Source: Acidobacteriales bacterium 59-55
Lineage (GTDB): Bacteria > Acidobacteriota > Terriglobia > Terriglobales > Acidobacteriaceae
Direction of reading: 5' to 3'
NCBI GenBank assembly: GCA_001897435.1
Contig: MKSV01000003.1
Span: 186,001 to 250,000, forward strand
Length of the DNA: 64,000 nt
Part shown: positions 20,099 through 30,751 of the stretch, one piece after another
Layout: the number at the start of each line of letters is the position of its first letter
How positions within the stretch are numbered: position 1 is the stretch's first letter
Made by a program: the position numbers and the translations under genes
The notes under the pieces: generated by a model
Seen by the model: only the letters and a program-made list of their open reading frames with translations
Told to the model about the DNA's origin: nothing
Databases searched by the model: none

Positions 20099-21484
20099 AT
20101 GATGCAGCAGCCCAGACATGCCCTGAAACGAAGAGACTTCCTCAAGCTGTCGGCGCTGGCTACAGGAGCTGGCCTGATGCCTGCGATTGGCTTCGCCGAG
20201 GATGCCAAGCCGCAAAGTTCGCCCGCAACTCCGGCGTTCCCCGACAACGACCTGCGGTGGCAACGCACATGGGACGCGGCACTGGCCGTGCTGGCGGGCA
20301 ACATCCACACCATGCCCCGCTATCCGCATCCGGTGCTGGTCGAAGGAAGCGTCTATCCCGGCATCTGGCAGGAGTGCGCGCCGCAGGAAGGCCTCGTCTA
20401 CGGAACCCTGAGCCAGTACATTACGCCAGTGTCGCCGGACGCATCGCCGCTTCAGGTGGCCCGCAACAATCACATGGCCTTCTTCGCGCAGCAGCACCCC
20501 GACGGGCAATTACCGGCTTCCATCAAGCTCGCCGATCCGGTGAAGAGCGCGAACGGTTATGGACAGATTCAGATGGTCGTTCCAATCGCGGCGACGGCGT
20601 GGGAACTATCGCAGCTTACCGGAGACGACGAACTGCTGGTCGCCGCCTACACCGCGTGCAGCCGGTGGGACGCCTGGCTGCGCCAGTACCGGGATACCCG
20701 CAAGACCGGACTGGTCGAAGGCTTCTGCACCTATGACACCGGGCACGATAACAGCCCGCGCTGGAAGGGCATCCCCAACCGCTGCCCGGACGCCGACGCG
20801 CGCAAGTGCCCCGACCTGCCGACCATGCCGCGACTCTGCCCGGACTTATCAGCCACCGTCTACGGCGCGAGAGTGGCGCTGGCGCAGATGGCCACCGCCC
20901 TGGCCAAGCACAACGAATCTGACCGCTGGCAGGCCGACGCGGAGACGATTCGCCGCCTCATCATCGACAAGCTCTATGACCCCAAGGACGCTGCCTTCTA
21001 CGATCTCGACGCGCAGAACAACTTTGTCCGCGTTCGTTCCGACGTCATCAGCCGCGTTCTCGGCGAGCACGTCCTCAAGCCATCGGACGCGACGGACGCC
21101 GCGATCTTCGAGGCCGTATGGACGCGCCAGATCCACAATCCCAAGGCCTTCTGGGCTCCCTATCCGCTGACCTCGATCGCCATGGACGACCCCACCTTCG
21201 TCAGGCCAATCCCGCGCAACAGTTGGGGAGGAGCGTCGCAGGCGCTGACAGCCCTGCGCGTCCCGCGCTGGATGCCGTACTACGGCAAGCAGGCCGAGAT
21301 GAACCACCTGATGCAGCAGTGGGTCGAAGCCATCAGCCGCCACACCGAGTTCCGCCAGCAGATGGACCCCCAGACCGGAGACTTCACCCAGGCCGATCCC
21401 AGCGGCTACTCGCCTGCCGCGCTTGTCTACCTCGACTTCATCCGCCGGTTGAGCAAAACCACACCAGGCTCTGAGATCAAGTAA
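20099..21484 (+). CDS. Tat-exported glycoside-hydrolase-like (six-hairpin/MGH1-like) protein
   Basis: Twin-arginine signal KRRDFLKLSALATGAGLMPAI; (alpha/alpha)6-type WELSQLTGDDELLVAAY...WDAWL. Confidence 0.7.
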   Translation: MMQQPRHALKRRDFLKLSALATGAGLMPAIGFAEDAKPQSSPATPAFPDNDLRWQRTWDAALAVLAGNIHTMPRYPHPVLVEGSVYPGIWQECAPQEGLVYGTLSQYITPVSPDASPLQVARNNHMAFFAQQHPDGQLPASIKLADPVKSANGYGQIQMVVPIAATAWELSQLTGDDELLVAAYTACSRWDAWLRQYRDTRKTGLVEGFCTYDTGHDNSPRWKGIPNRCPDADARKCPDLPTMPRLCPDLSATVYGARVALAQMATALAKHNESDRWQADAETIRRLIIDKLYDPKDAAFYDLDAQNNFVRVRSDVISRVLGEHVLKPSDATDAAIFEAVWTRQIHNPKAFWAPYPLTSIAMDDPTFVRPIPRNSWGGASQALTALRVPRWMPYYGKQAEMNHLMQQWVEAISRHTEFRQQMDPQTGDFTQADPSGYSPAALVYLDFIRRLSKTTPGSEIK

Positions 21485-21490
21485 CAGCTT

Positions 21491-23089
21491 TCACTCGCTG
21501 GTTCCGTTGTCCTGCTCCGGGAGCATCTGATAGCTGACGAAGGCGTAGTGACGACTGTCCGGCGCCCACGCGGGAACGTTCATAGTGCCCGAGCCGCCAA
21601 CGATGTTCACAAGAACCCTCACCTTTTTGTCCTCGGGAGACAAGATGCGCAAGGCGATGTCTTTGTTGACGGGATGGCCGGTCACTCCCTTTCCGTAGCT
21701 GTAAAAGACGATCGACTTTCCGTCGGGCGAGACATGCGCCGTCCAGTTCTCGAGATCGTCGAAGGTCATCTGCTCAGGGTCGCTGCCGTCCGGGCGCATA
21801 CGCCAGATCTGCATATTGCCGCTGCGGTCGGAGTTGAAGTAGATGTATTTTCCGTCCGGAGTGAAGTCCGGATCGTCGCTGATGCCCGTACCGGTTGTCA
21901 GCGCTTTCTCCTCTCCGCCTTCGACCGGGATCGAGTAAATGTTGCCGCCACCGTGGCGGGGGCTGGTGAAGACGATGGTCTTGCCGTCGGGCGACCAGCT
22001 ATGCCAGTACGAATAAGGATTCTCGGTCACAAGGCGCGGCGTTCCTCCGCCCGCAGGGATGATGTAGACGCGTGACTCCGGCTTGTCCGGCATGCTGCAG
22101 GTGATGGCCAGCCATTTACCGTCGGGCGAGAAGCCGTGGCTGCCGTTGCAGCGCGTGGCAGCACCGACATTGACCGGCTCGGGAGTTCCGCCGGTGACGG
22201 GAATCCGGATAATCTTGCCACCCTGATCGAAGATGAGGGTCTTTCCATCCTTCGACCAGTTGGGCGCTTCAAAGCGGCCGCGGGTCGTGTAGACCACCGT
22301 GGCGCGAGAGTCGTTCCCGATACCGATGGTTTGAAGCGTGCTGTAGAGCACGAGCTTGGGGGAGGCCGACGGCGTCAGAGTCTTTAGCTCGACGTTGGAG
22401 AAGACGGCCTTCTCCACAACCTTGGCATCGTGGGAGCAGACACCGAGGCCAACATAGAAGGGGCCGTCGAAGTGCAACTTGATGGAGGCGCCGACCTGGT
22501 GGAGAGGCTCGCCACCCATGCTGAGGAACATGGTGATGGTATCGCCGCGCTTTTCGAGGCGCAGCCTCCTGGGCGAAGAGATATTCAGCTCGATGTCCTG
22601 GGTGGTTGCTCCCCTGGCACGCCGGTACTGCAACGCGGTCAAGCCGGAGCCGTGCTGCGCGGCGTCGGCATAGACGCCGTCGGCGTCGAGGGTTTGCCGA
22701 AACATCAAGAGCGCCTTGCGGTGAGGGTCATGCTCGCCGGCAGTGACCGGGAAAGCGATGTCGGCGGTCAGCGAGACATCGCCGGAGACCTTCTTCCAGA
22801 CGAAGTGGAAGGCATCCGCGGTCGACCAAAGGTTAGCGCCTGCGGCGGCGATGGTATAAGTCCCCGCAGCCGGGTCATACGCAAGCGTTCCCGGAGGGGT
22901 TACGCTGCCGACGTCAGTGCTGCCCTCGAAGATGCCGAATGATCCCCCGCGAGTCTGCGACAGGAGCATGCCAGAGGAAGCACAAAGAAAGAAACCGAGA
23001 AAGAGGGCGAGAGATACCCACCGGGTGAGCGTGAATCTTCTGGGCACGATTTGCCTCCGCGAAATCCGCGAGCTGATTTTCCTACCCAC
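21491..23089 (-). CDS. TolB/PD40 beta-propeller repeat protein with N-terminal jelly-roll-like domain
   Basis: Repeated FSPDGKWLAITCS, WSPDGKTIVFTSPRHGGGNIY, FTPDGKYIYFNSDRSGNMQIWRM. Confidence 0.85.
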   Translation of the reverse strand: MGRKISSRISRRQIVPRRFTLTRWVSLALFLGFFLCASSGMLLSQTRGGSFGIFEGSTDVGSVTPPGTLAYDPAAGTYTIAAAGANLWSTADAFHFVWKKVSGDVSLTADIAFPVTAGEHDPHRKALLMFRQTLDADGVYADAAQHGSGLTALQYRRARGATTQDIELNISSPRRLRLEKRGDTITMFLSMGGEPLHQVGASIKLHFDGPFYVGLGVCSHDAKVVEKAVFSNVELKTLTPSASPKLVLYSTLQTIGIGNDSRATVVYTTRGRFEAPNWSKDGKTLIFDQGGKIIRIPVTGGTPEPVNVGAATRCNGSHGFSPDGKWLAITCSMPDKPESRVYIIPAGGGTPRLVTENPYSYWHSWSPDGKTIVFTSPRHGGGNIYSIPVEGGEEKALTTGTGISDDPDFTPDGKYIYFNSDRSGNMQIWRMRPDGSDPEQMTFDDLENWTAHVSPDGKSIVFYSYGKGVTGHPVNKDIALRILSPEDKKVRVLVNIVGGSGTMNVPAWAPDSRHYAFVSYQMLPEQDNGTSE

Positions 23090-23158
23090 CTTAGTACAGA
23101 TCGTGAAGAAAGAATTGGAAAATCGTACGACCCTCGTCGCAACCGCCGTCCGAACCAG

Positions 23159-24949
23159 TTATACCGTATCCCCGTTCGTGGTCTTGGGCGTGACCGGCTC
23201 CGGCTTCACCGGATAAGGCGGCCCCTTGGCCAGCACCTTTTGCAGATCAGCGTCGTATCCGTAGATGTCGTCGAAGAAGTGGACCTCGCCGTCATCCTCG
23301 ACCTCTCCGGTGACGTAGAAGATCACGATGGGAATCTGCGTCTTGAGGAGCACGGTGCGATTGTTGTGCTCGTCATCGTTCATCGCGTCCTGAACTTTAT
23401 CGAGGTCCCAGGGCTGCTTGTCCTTGTCCAGTTGGCCATCCAGTACCCACACGGCCAGATCGGCAGGTTTCTGCACGCGGATGCAGCCGTGGCTGAAGTC
23501 GCGCCGCGAGCGGTCGAACAGGTACGGCGCGGGCGTCGAGTGGAGATAGATATCGTATTGATTAGGGAACATGAACTTCACCAGGCCGAGCGAGTTCTTC
23601 GGTCCCGGCTTCTCCCGCACCAGCACAGCGCCGCGCGCTACCTGCTTTGCCGTATAGTCGGTCAGCACCTTGCCCTTGCCGTTGGTGACCTCGAAGTTAT
23701 GGCTCTCCAGATATCCGGGATCCGCCGCAAGGTGCGGAGCCAGCTCCTTCTTTGCGATATCGACCGGCACATTCCAGTAGGGTCGAAAGACCAGGTACCG
23801 CATCATATGCGTGAACACCGGCGTCTGGTGCTCGCCGAGCACCTTGCCCACCACCACCTTCATCTTGAAATCGAGTTTGTGATCGGGCCTGTAGCCGCGC
23901 AGCACAAACTCCGGAAGATTCACAATCAGGGGAGCGTTCAGGTACTGGTCCGGCAGCCATCGCCAGCGCTCCAGAGCATCTTGCAACTGCGTCACACGCT
24001 TACTCAGCGGAACATTCAACGACTTGATGGTCTGCGGCCCCAGCTTTCCGTTTTCCTCAATTCCGTGGCGATGCTGATAATGCCTGACCGCGTCCGAGAG
24101 TTCGCGCGTATAGACGTGCAGGGCAGGAGCATCGGATGCCGCTGTTGTATCATCGGCCGGGGCATCGCCCTCAAGCTGTAACCGCTTCAACAATCTCTCC
24201 GCCGCCTCGTAATGCTGTCCGGGGGTAAGCGCTTTTTCCACCGTCGGCAGGGGATGGATGCCGTCTTGTTGTTGCTGCTTTGCCAGCGCCAGATAATGCC
24301 CCAGGGCCGTCTCCGTCTGCCTGTATTGCTCGGAGTCCGGCTCGACCCCGGCGATCAGCTTCGGCACGTCGGTCGCGTCGACTACGTGGTCCGAGACGAA
24401 CTCCGCGAGGTTGTATTTCTTCGATTGCACATTGATATCGAAGTTGAAATGCGATGGATTGACCCGACCGATCCGCAGATCGGAGATATAGCGCATCACA
24501 TTGACCGTCATGGCCACATCAAAGTGCGAGATGGCGTCGGCGGACTTCCCTGCCAGCTTCACCACGCGTCCCGGCCACAGCGCAGCATCGTAGTCTTCCG
24601 GGTTCAGCCCCTTGGCTGCTGCGTCGTCAAACTCGTCGATAAAGGCAAGCGCGGTTGCGGTCGGCTTCCCATTTCGTGTCCACGCCAGTTCGTAGTTGCG
24701 GTCGTCGTAGAAGGTCGTCACCGCCTGCTGATAGTCGGAAAAATTGGGCCAGCGCAGGCTGGGCAGCTTCTTGGTCGCGACCAGCGCCCGCAGGTTCGCT
24801 GCGTAGTCCGTCGTGTTCTCTGCCGAGGTCGATTTGCGATGGCGACGGCAACCTCCCGCCGCCAGCAGAACGGCGAGCGCGCAGGCTGCACCCACGGTAC
24901 GAGATGAAACTCTGATCATTGCGGCTGGACCATCCCCTTGGGCAGCCAC
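23159..24949 (-). CDS. L,D-transpeptidase (YcbB/LdtD-like)
   Basis: Peptidoglycan-binding region plus catalytic RRDFSHGCIRVQKPADLAVWVL. Confidence 0.92.
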   Translation of the reverse strand: MAAQGDGPAAMIRVSSRTVGAACALAVLLAAGGCRRHRKSTSAENTTDYAANLRALVATKKLPSLRWPNFSDYQQAVTTFYDDRNYELAWTRNGKPTATALAFIDEFDDAAAKGLNPEDYDAALWPGRVVKLAGKSADAISHFDVAMTVNVMRYISDLRIGRVNPSHFNFDINVQSKKYNLAEFVSDHVVDATDVPKLIAGVEPDSEQYRQTETALGHYLALAKQQQQDGIHPLPTVEKALTPGQHYEAAERLLKRLQLEGDAPADDTTAASDAPALHVYTRELSDAVRHYQHRHGIEENGKLGPQTIKSLNVPLSKRVTQLQDALERWRWLPDQYLNAPLIVNLPEFVLRGYRPDHKLDFKMKVVVGKVLGEHQTPVFTHMMRYLVFRPYWNVPVDIAKKELAPHLAADPGYLESHNFEVTNGKGKVLTDYTAKQVARGAVLVREKPGPKNSLGLVKFMFPNQYDIYLHSTPAPYLFDRSRRDFSHGCIRVQKPADLAVWVLDGQLDKDKQPWDLDKVQDAMNDDEHNNRTVLLKTQIPIVIFYVTGEVEDDGEVHFFDDIYGYDADLQKVLAKGPPYPVKPEPVTPKTTNGDTV

Positions 24950-25104
24950 TCAGGGGCGCCAATTTATTATGCCGGACTCCGGCGAGATCTGGCTGCGAAC
25001 CGATGCTCCGGTCTCTGCAAAGACACCACACACAGCCTCTTTATTTTCCCATTGAAGAACCTGCAACGGCTTTTCAATGAAATCCCATACCCACGGCGTC
25101 CGCA

Positions 25105-25581
25105 ATGCGCTATCCTCTTGCCCAGAGACCCGTGTTCTCAAACCTGCCCAATCATCTGCTGCTTGTACTCCGCTCGCCGCGAAACCTTGCCGCCGCAACG
25201 GCCGGTGCCGCGGTCGTCGCGGGCGTTGCCTGGGTGGTGCTGAGGAGGCCCCGGATCAGCGCCGAAGAGATCGAGCGGCGGCGGCGCGATCTGCTCGCGG
25301 CAACAGGGCGCATCACCGACGGAAGCATCATCGATATCCGCTTGCAGCAGGACAGCGGAGACGCAGCGCCGCTGCTGATCCTCTACGACTACCGCATCGC
25401 CGGAGTCAGCTACGAGTGCGCCCAGGATGTAACCGCGCTTGCCGAACACGTCCACGACATTCGCGCCGACCTCCCGGTCCAGGTCCGCTACGATCCGCAC
25501 AACCCTGGTAACAGCATCGTCGTCTCCGAATCCTGGAACGGACTTCGCATCGGCCCTTCTCCACTGCGCGAATCGCGCTGA
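25105..25581 (+). CDS. Hypothetical membrane-anchored protein
   Basis: One hydrophobic segment (NLAAATAGAAVVAGVAWVVL) and a small beta domain; DUF3592-like (tentative). Confidence 0.6.
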   Translation: MRYPLAQRPVFSNLPNHLLLVLRSPRNLAAATAGAAVVAGVAWVVLRRPRISAEEIERRRRDLLAATGRITDGSIIDIRLQQDSGDAAPLLILYDYRIAGVSYECAQDVTALAEHVHDIRADLPVQVRYDPHNPGNSIVVSESWNGLRIGPSPLRESR

Positions 25582-25593
25582 CGCGGCGCATCT

Positions 25594-26988
25594 TCAGCTC
25601 TCCAGGCCAGGGCTCGACCTGCGGATACGAGCCAGCAGGACCGCGGGCCGAAGAGAGGGAGGATAATGCAGCAGGGCGGCGGCGAAGGCGGGGAACGTGT
25701 CCCGGGAGATGCGCAGGGAGGCCGGCAGGACGTACATATTCATAACCAGTTCGGACACCAGCAGCGAGGCAGCGGCCCCATAGAGGCCAACCCAGCGCGC
25801 AAGAAAATAGCACAGCACGCAGGCCATGCCAGTCCCGATGACATAGTAGGTGGCAAGCTTCTCGTGCTGGTTCGTCGAGGTCATCAGAACGGAGCTGGTA
25901 GACCACAGGGCATAGAGGATCACAACCAGAAGGAAGATATCGAGCAGAGCGCGGCTGGGCGGGACATGACCGCCGGTCCAATGGTGAAGAAACCATGGAC
26001 CGAACGCCATCATGACCAGAACGATGCCGAAGGCAACGATCAGCGCCAGCTGGCAGGCGCGGCGCAGCAGGGTACGGACCAGCGGATAATCTTTCGCGCC
26101 GTATGCGATCGACATCTCCGGCTCGAAGGTGCTGTTGACCATGGAAACCATCTGTAGCGCGACGCGGGAGACGGTGCGGGCCGTGCCGAAGATCACGACG
26201 GCCGTTGGCCCGAGGGCATAGCCGACTGCGAGCAGCGCGCCCTGCAGGCTGAGGGCGTTGCCGATGGGAAAGCCCATGAATGCAACCGCAGGACGGACGA
26301 GAGCGCGGATCTCGCCGAAGTTGGCGTGTCGCCAACCGTACTCGATCCAGGGAATGTCTCGCTGCACCAGGAAGCAGAGGATGGTAGTTCCCGTGATATT
26401 CGCCGCGGCAAAGGCGAGAGCGGTAATGCGAGGTCCGCTGCCAAAACAGACGGCGAGGATCATGCAGCCGAAGGCTGAGAGCGAAAACATGCTCTTGATA
26501 AAGGAGCCGTACGGATAGCGGCCGACGCAGCGATAAGCCGACTGGAGAAGCTGTTCGAACTGGCCAAGCATGACTGAAAGTCCGAGGTAAAAGATGATCC
26601 ATTTAGCGTCGGATGGGCCGATATTGTGCAGCTTGAGCAGCCGTGCGGCGGGGATATAGTAGAGCGCGGCGCTCAGAAGAGCGATCACCGAGGTGCAGAT
26701 GATGGCGATAAGCCACCAGCAGCTCTGGAAGACGCGAAGCGCGCCTGCCTTGTCCTCACGGGCGACCATCATGGTCATCTCGTTGCCGGCGACGGTGCCG
26801 AAACCGATGTTGCTGAAGCTGAGATAGGCGGGAATGGAGTTCAGGATCATCCACTCGCCGTAGACGGGGACGGCCCAGAAGTGAAGAAAGACCGGAACCT
26901 GGACAAGCTGAATGATGGTGGAGGCTAGCTTGCTGATCCAGTTGGAGATGAATCCAAGCGTCAACCTCCGCTTTACAGAGCTATCCAT
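25594..26988 (-). CDS. Polysaccharide/lipopolysaccharide flippase (MOP superfamily)
   Basis: Multi-TM protein of about 460 aa with Wzx-like layout. Confidence 0.8.
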   Translation of the reverse strand: MDSSVKRRLTLGFISNWISKLASTIIQLVQVPVFLHFWAVPVYGEWMILNSIPAYLSFSNIGFGTVAGNEMTMMVAREDKAGALRVFQSCWWLIAIICTSVIALLSAALYYIPAARLLKLHNIGPSDAKWIIFYLGLSVMLGQFEQLLQSAYRCVGRYPYGSFIKSMFSLSAFGCMILAVCFGSGPRITALAFAAANITGTTILCFLVQRDIPWIEYGWRHANFGEIRALVRPAVAFMGFPIGNALSLQGALLAVGYALGPTAVVIFGTARTVSRVALQMVSMVNSTFEPEMSIAYGAKDYPLVRTLLRRACQLALIVAFGIVLVMMAFGPWFLHHWTGGHVPPSRALLDIFLLVVILYALWSTSSVLMTSTNQHEKLATYYVIGTGMACVLCYFLARWVGLYGAAASLLVSELVMNMYVLPASLRISRDTFPAFAAALLHYPPSLRPAVLLARIRRSSPGLES

Positions 26989-27231
26989 GCTTCTTCATCC
27001 TTTTGCATCGCCTCTGTGGGTCATTGATCGAGAGTATTTTGGTCAAGATTCTTTTAGGGGAGAACGGCGCCGGCAGATTTAAGGTCCAGAGTCCTATTTT
27101 ACTGGGACAAATGGGAACCTACGCGCCGTGCGCGGTTAAAAGCGCATGGCATCGATGGATGCGCGGCGAACGCAACACTCCAGGTACCTGAGTTGTTTCG
27201 ATGCTAAAAATTGACTGAATGGACGCGCATT

Positions 27232-29025
27232 TCAGCGCTGGCGGAGGGCGCGGTCGATCTGGAGCTTCTCGGCGGTGAGCTGGCCGAGGATGGCCTGATC
27301 TCCGCGGCGGTCGGCTTCGGCGATGAGCGAGCGAATCTCGCGCTGGCGGCGCTCGAGTCGCCGGGATTCGAGAGCATGGAGAGCGTTTTCAACCTGCTCG
27401 GCCATGGTTTGCGGCTGCTCCCTTGAACTCGATTCGACGTGGTCTTCCTGCTGCTGAAGGGCAAGCGCCAGCAGGGTGCGGCTCGGCGAGTCGGGCGCGG
27501 CGTCCAATGGATTCGGCGGGACGGGCGCGTTGGCCAGGGCTTCGAGCACAGCGGCTGCGGGCAGGTTCTCGTACCACTCGGGATGCTGGCTGAGTTGATC
27601 GGCGGCGAGGATGCGGGCAGGATCGTTCTCAGGCAGGACAAGAGCGCGGAGGAGAACACGCTCGTTCTCGCTGGCGGGATCAGCAGTGTGGGAGCGGACA
27701 CTTTCAACGCGCTGGGCGGCGGCCTGCCTGATCTCCTGCCGCAGGATCATGGAGTCGATGCCGAGCTTCTGCGCGGCGTCGGCGGCGAACTCGTCGCGGT
27801 GAATGCGATTGGGCATGCGGCGGATGTGCGGCAACAGAAAGTTGAGCGCCTTGACCTTGGCATCGGCGGTGCGTCCGGGGAAGAGCTGGCGCGCGCGGTC
27901 GATGAGATAGTCCGAGTGACGCTTGGCGGTGCGCAGGGCAGCCATGTAGGCCTGAATACCCTGCTCGCGGACGAAGCGGTCGGGATCGAGGCCGCCTTCG
28001 AGAGCGACAACCTTGACCTCGAAGTCCTCTTCGGTGAGCAGGGCGATGGACTTTTCAGCCGCGTTGGCCCCGGCGGTGTCGGGGTCGAAGTTGACGACGA
28101 CGCGCTTGGTGAAACGGCTGAGCAGGCGCACCTGCATCTCGGTGAAGGCGGTGCCGGAGGTAGCGAGGACATTGTGGACGCCGGCCATGTAGACGGAGAT
28201 GCAGTCCATCTGCCCCTCGACCAGCAACGCGAAGTCGTGGGTGCGCATGTCGGCCTTGGCCTTGTCGAGATTGAAGAGGACCTGCCCCTTGGTATAGAGC
28301 GCCGTCTCCGGCGAGTTCATGTACTTGGGCCCGGACTTTTCATCGGAATCGAGCGCGCGCGCGGTGAAGGCGATGGTCTTACCCTGCTCATTGGCAATGG
28401 GAAAGGTAATGCGCTTGCGGAAACGGGCGTAGAGAGGGCCATGACCTCCGTCGGCCTGCTCCTTGGAGCTGAAGAGGCCGCTGGCGCGCATGGCCTCTTC
28501 GCTGAAGTGCGGCCGCAGGCGATCGCGCATGTCGTTGAAGTCGTCGGGCGCATAGCCGATGCGGAACCTGGCGATGGTCTCCACGGTAACACCGCGTCCG
28601 GTGAGGTACTCGCGAGCGCGGGCGGCTTCGGGAGACTTGAGATTCGCCTCGAAGTACTGCGTCGCAGCCTCGTGGATGTCGATGAGCTGACGACGAAGGC
28701 CGGCTTCGCGGGCCTCTTCAGGCGAGCTGAACTCGCGCTTGGGCAACGGGATGCCGCACTTGGCGGCGACGACACGAATAGCCTCGGGGAAACTGATGTT
28801 CTCGAGCTTCATGACGAAGGTGAAGACGTCGCCCTTCTCGTGGCAGCCGAAGCAGTAGAAGTAGCCGTGGTTGGCGTTGACAGAGAAAGAACCGGTCTTC
28901 TCTTTGTGAAAAGGACAGAGCCCGGTGTAGTTCTGCGCGCCGGTCTTGCGCAGCTTGACGTAGTCGCCGACGATTTTGACGATATCGGCCTGCTGCTTGA
29001 CGGTCTGGGCGAAGTTATCTGACAT
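27232..29025 (-). CDS. dnaG: DNA primase
   Basis: CHC2 zinc finger (CPFHKEKTGSFSVNANHGYFYCFGCHEKGD) and TOPRIM (LLVEGQMDCISVYMAGVHNVLATSGTAFT). Confidence 0.97.
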   Translation of the reverse strand: MSDNFAQTVKQQADIVKIVGDYVKLRKTGAQNYTGLCPFHKEKTGSFSVNANHGYFYCFGCHEKGDVFTFVMKLENISFPEAIRVVAAKCGIPLPKREFSSPEEAREAGLRRQLIDIHEAATQYFEANLKSPEAARAREYLTGRGVTVETIARFRIGYAPDDFNDMRDRLRPHFSEEAMRASGLFSSKEQADGGHGPLYARFRKRITFPIANEQGKTIAFTARALDSDEKSGPKYMNSPETALYTKGQVLFNLDKAKADMRTHDFALLVEGQMDCISVYMAGVHNVLATSGTAFTEMQVRLLSRFTKRVVVNFDPDTAGANAAEKSIALLTEEDFEVKVVALEGGLDPDRFVREQGIQAYMAALRTAKRHSDYLIDRARQLFPGRTADAKVKALNFLLPHIRRMPNRIHRDEFAADAAQKLGIDSMILRQEIRQAAAQRVESVRSHTADPASENERVLLRALVLPENDPARILAADQLSQHPEWYENLPAAAVLEALANAPVPPNPLDAAPDSPSRTLLALALQQQEDHVESSSREQPQTMAEQVENALHALESRRLERRQREIRSLIAEADRRGDQAILGQLTAEKLQIDRALRQR

Positions 29026-29201
29026 ACGGGGTAGCTTGAATTACCAGTTTAGATGAGTGGTCGATGAAAGGATTAAACGCCGACTTTCAGCGCTAAGGGG
29101 CAGCAGCAGGTTCTCCGAATTCAGCGAAGGATGCCAGAGTTTTGATGGCGCATGAGCGACTGTCTCAGGCTAAAAATCCCCGAAGCGTGAGAAAATTCTG
29201 C

Positions 29202-29405
29202 ATGAGCGATTTCATCCCTAAAGCAGGCGCAGTAAAAATAGGCGGTCTGGGCCGAAAGGCGCAGAAGCTGCAGGCGGCACGCGAAAAGGCTGCCCAGGTG
29301 AAGAGCAGCGGAAAGCCGGTTCCCGGAGAGTCTTCGGCATCGTTCAAAGCGAAGAATTCCTTTGCGAACACCAAGAAGACAAGCTTTCAGCGCAAGGCTG
29401 TCTAG
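29202..29405 (+). CDS. Small basic hypothetical protein (67 aa)
   Basis: MSDFIPKAGAVKIGGLGRKAQKLQAAREKAAQVKSSGK...; family not recognised. Confidence 0.5.
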   Translation: MSDFIPKAGAVKIGGLGRKAQKLQAAREKAAQVKSSGKPVPGESSASFKAKNSFANTKKTSFQRKAV

Positions 29406-29439
29406 CGCATACGGATTCGGCTCTCGGTCTGGAAGGAAC

Positions 29440-30015
29440 TCAGGCTCGCCCGGAAAACTCCCCGTTCTCTGTCGTTACCTTGACCCTCTCCCCCTCTTTG
29501 ATGAAGGGAGGGACGCGGAGTTCGAGGCCGGTTTCGAGGCGGGCCATTTTGGTTCCGCTGCCGCTCGAAGAGTCGCCGCGCGCCGCTGGTTCCGCATAGG
29601 TGACGATGAGTTCTACAAAGATCGGCAGTTGCAGGCCGATGGGGTTGCCGTTGTACTTATGCAACTGGATTACCGCGCCCTCAGTCAGAAAATCCAGCGC
29701 GTTGCTCGTCATCTGCTTGTCGAGGGTGAGGGTCTCGTAGCTCTCCTGGTCGAGAAAGTGCGAGCCTTCGCCGTCGCTGTACAGGTAGGAGGCCGGGACC
29801 AACTGAAGGTCCGGCTCCTTGAACTTGTCGCTCGCCTTGAAGGTCTTTTCAAAGACCGCGCTGGTCAGCAGGTTGCGCATCTTCAGGCGCACCAGGGTCT
29901 GTCCTCCGCGAGCGGTCGGGGTGGTGATATCCGAGTCCAGGCAGGCAAAGGGCGCGTTCTCAAATTCAAACAGAGCTTTGCGCTTGATGTGGATTGCTTC
30001 GATGAGTGCGGCCAT
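29440..30015 (-). CDS. Elongation factor P-like protein with EfpL/YeiP-type loop
   Basis: EF-P fold signatures (YLYSDGEGSHFLDQESYETL, NGNPIGLQLPIFVELIV, LETGLELRVPPFIKEGERVKV) with TPTARGG at the domain I tip. Confidence 0.9.
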   Translation of the reverse strand: MAALIEAIHIKRKALFEFENAPFACLDSDITTPTARGGQTLVRLKMRNLLTSAVFEKTFKASDKFKEPDLQLVPASYLYSDGEGSHFLDQESYETLTLDKQMTSNALDFLTEGAVIQLHKYNGNPIGLQLPIFVELIVTYAEPAARGDSSSGSGTKMARLETGLELRVPPFIKEGERVKVTTENGEFSGRA

Positions 30016-30094
30016 GAACTCCTCAAGGACAGACCGGCAGCAAAAGCGGCTGCGGCCTGAGCGATTTCCTTATCAGTATAAGGGAGAGGACCGA

Positions 30095-30742
30095 CTAACG
30101 ATTCAGCCGCCAGGAGGAGAAGCGAAAGACCACGCCCGAGCTGATGCGCAGATTGTTCTGGTGATCGTTGACATTGTTCGGAAGGCGAGTAGCAAGATAC
30201 TCGGCTTCGACGGCCCTCACGGAGAGCCAGTTCCTGACGCCGACTTCCAGGCCGCCACCGGGTGCGAAGGCTACCGAGTTTGCAGCGCCGGAGGAACGCA
30301 TATCGTCCTTGGGGAAGTAGGAGTCGAAGCCATGTACACCGCCGACGAGAAACTGGCCGTAGATCGTGAAACGGTGCGCCGCAAGCAAGGAGTAGCGCGG
30401 GCCCGCCATGTAAGTCAACAAGCTGAGTCCCTGTTGTGAATTGGGGATTTTGCCTGCACGGCTACCGGTCACCTGGGCCACCGCAGCGATATTTTTCCAG
30501 ACATGAAACAACTCTTCGCTACTGCCGCCGTTCAAAAGAAAACAGTCGCAGCTTCCTGGAGGCGCATTCCCGATCGTTGCCGTGTAGTTGACCGAGAGCG
30601 CGATGGGATGACTCTTCGAGACGGTTGGGCCTAGATCGCCGGTTGGAGACGAGTTGATCTGGGCAGAGGCGGCCGCGACCGTTCCCGTCAACACCACCGA
30701 CATTAAAAACATTTCAAATCTCATGCGTACAGTCCTGCTCAT
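30095..30742 (-). CDS. Predicted outer-membrane beta-barrel-like protein
   Basis: Signal peptide, alternating beta pattern, terminal VVFRFSSWRLNR. Confidence 0.6.
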   Translation of the reverse strand: MSRTVRMRFEMFLMSVVLTGTVAAASAQINSSPTGDLGPTVSKSHPIALSVNYTATIGNAPPGSCDCFLLNGGSSEELFHVWKNIAAVAQVTGSRAGKIPNSQQGLSLLTYMAGPRYSLLAAHRFTIYGQFLVGGVHGFDSYFPKDDMRSSGAANSVAFAPGGGLEVGVRNWLSVRAVEAEYLATRLPNNVNDHQNNLRISSGVVFRFSSWRLNR

Positions 30743-30751
30743 CTGCGGCCG

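Noticed and set aside
27003-27231. Gap between flippase and dnaG considered for a structured RNA
   Set aside because: No recognisable RNase P, tmRNA, SRP or riboswitch signature by eye.
27439-29022. 527-aa plus-strand ORF opposite dnaG
   Set aside because: Antisense shadow ORF of an unmistakable primase.
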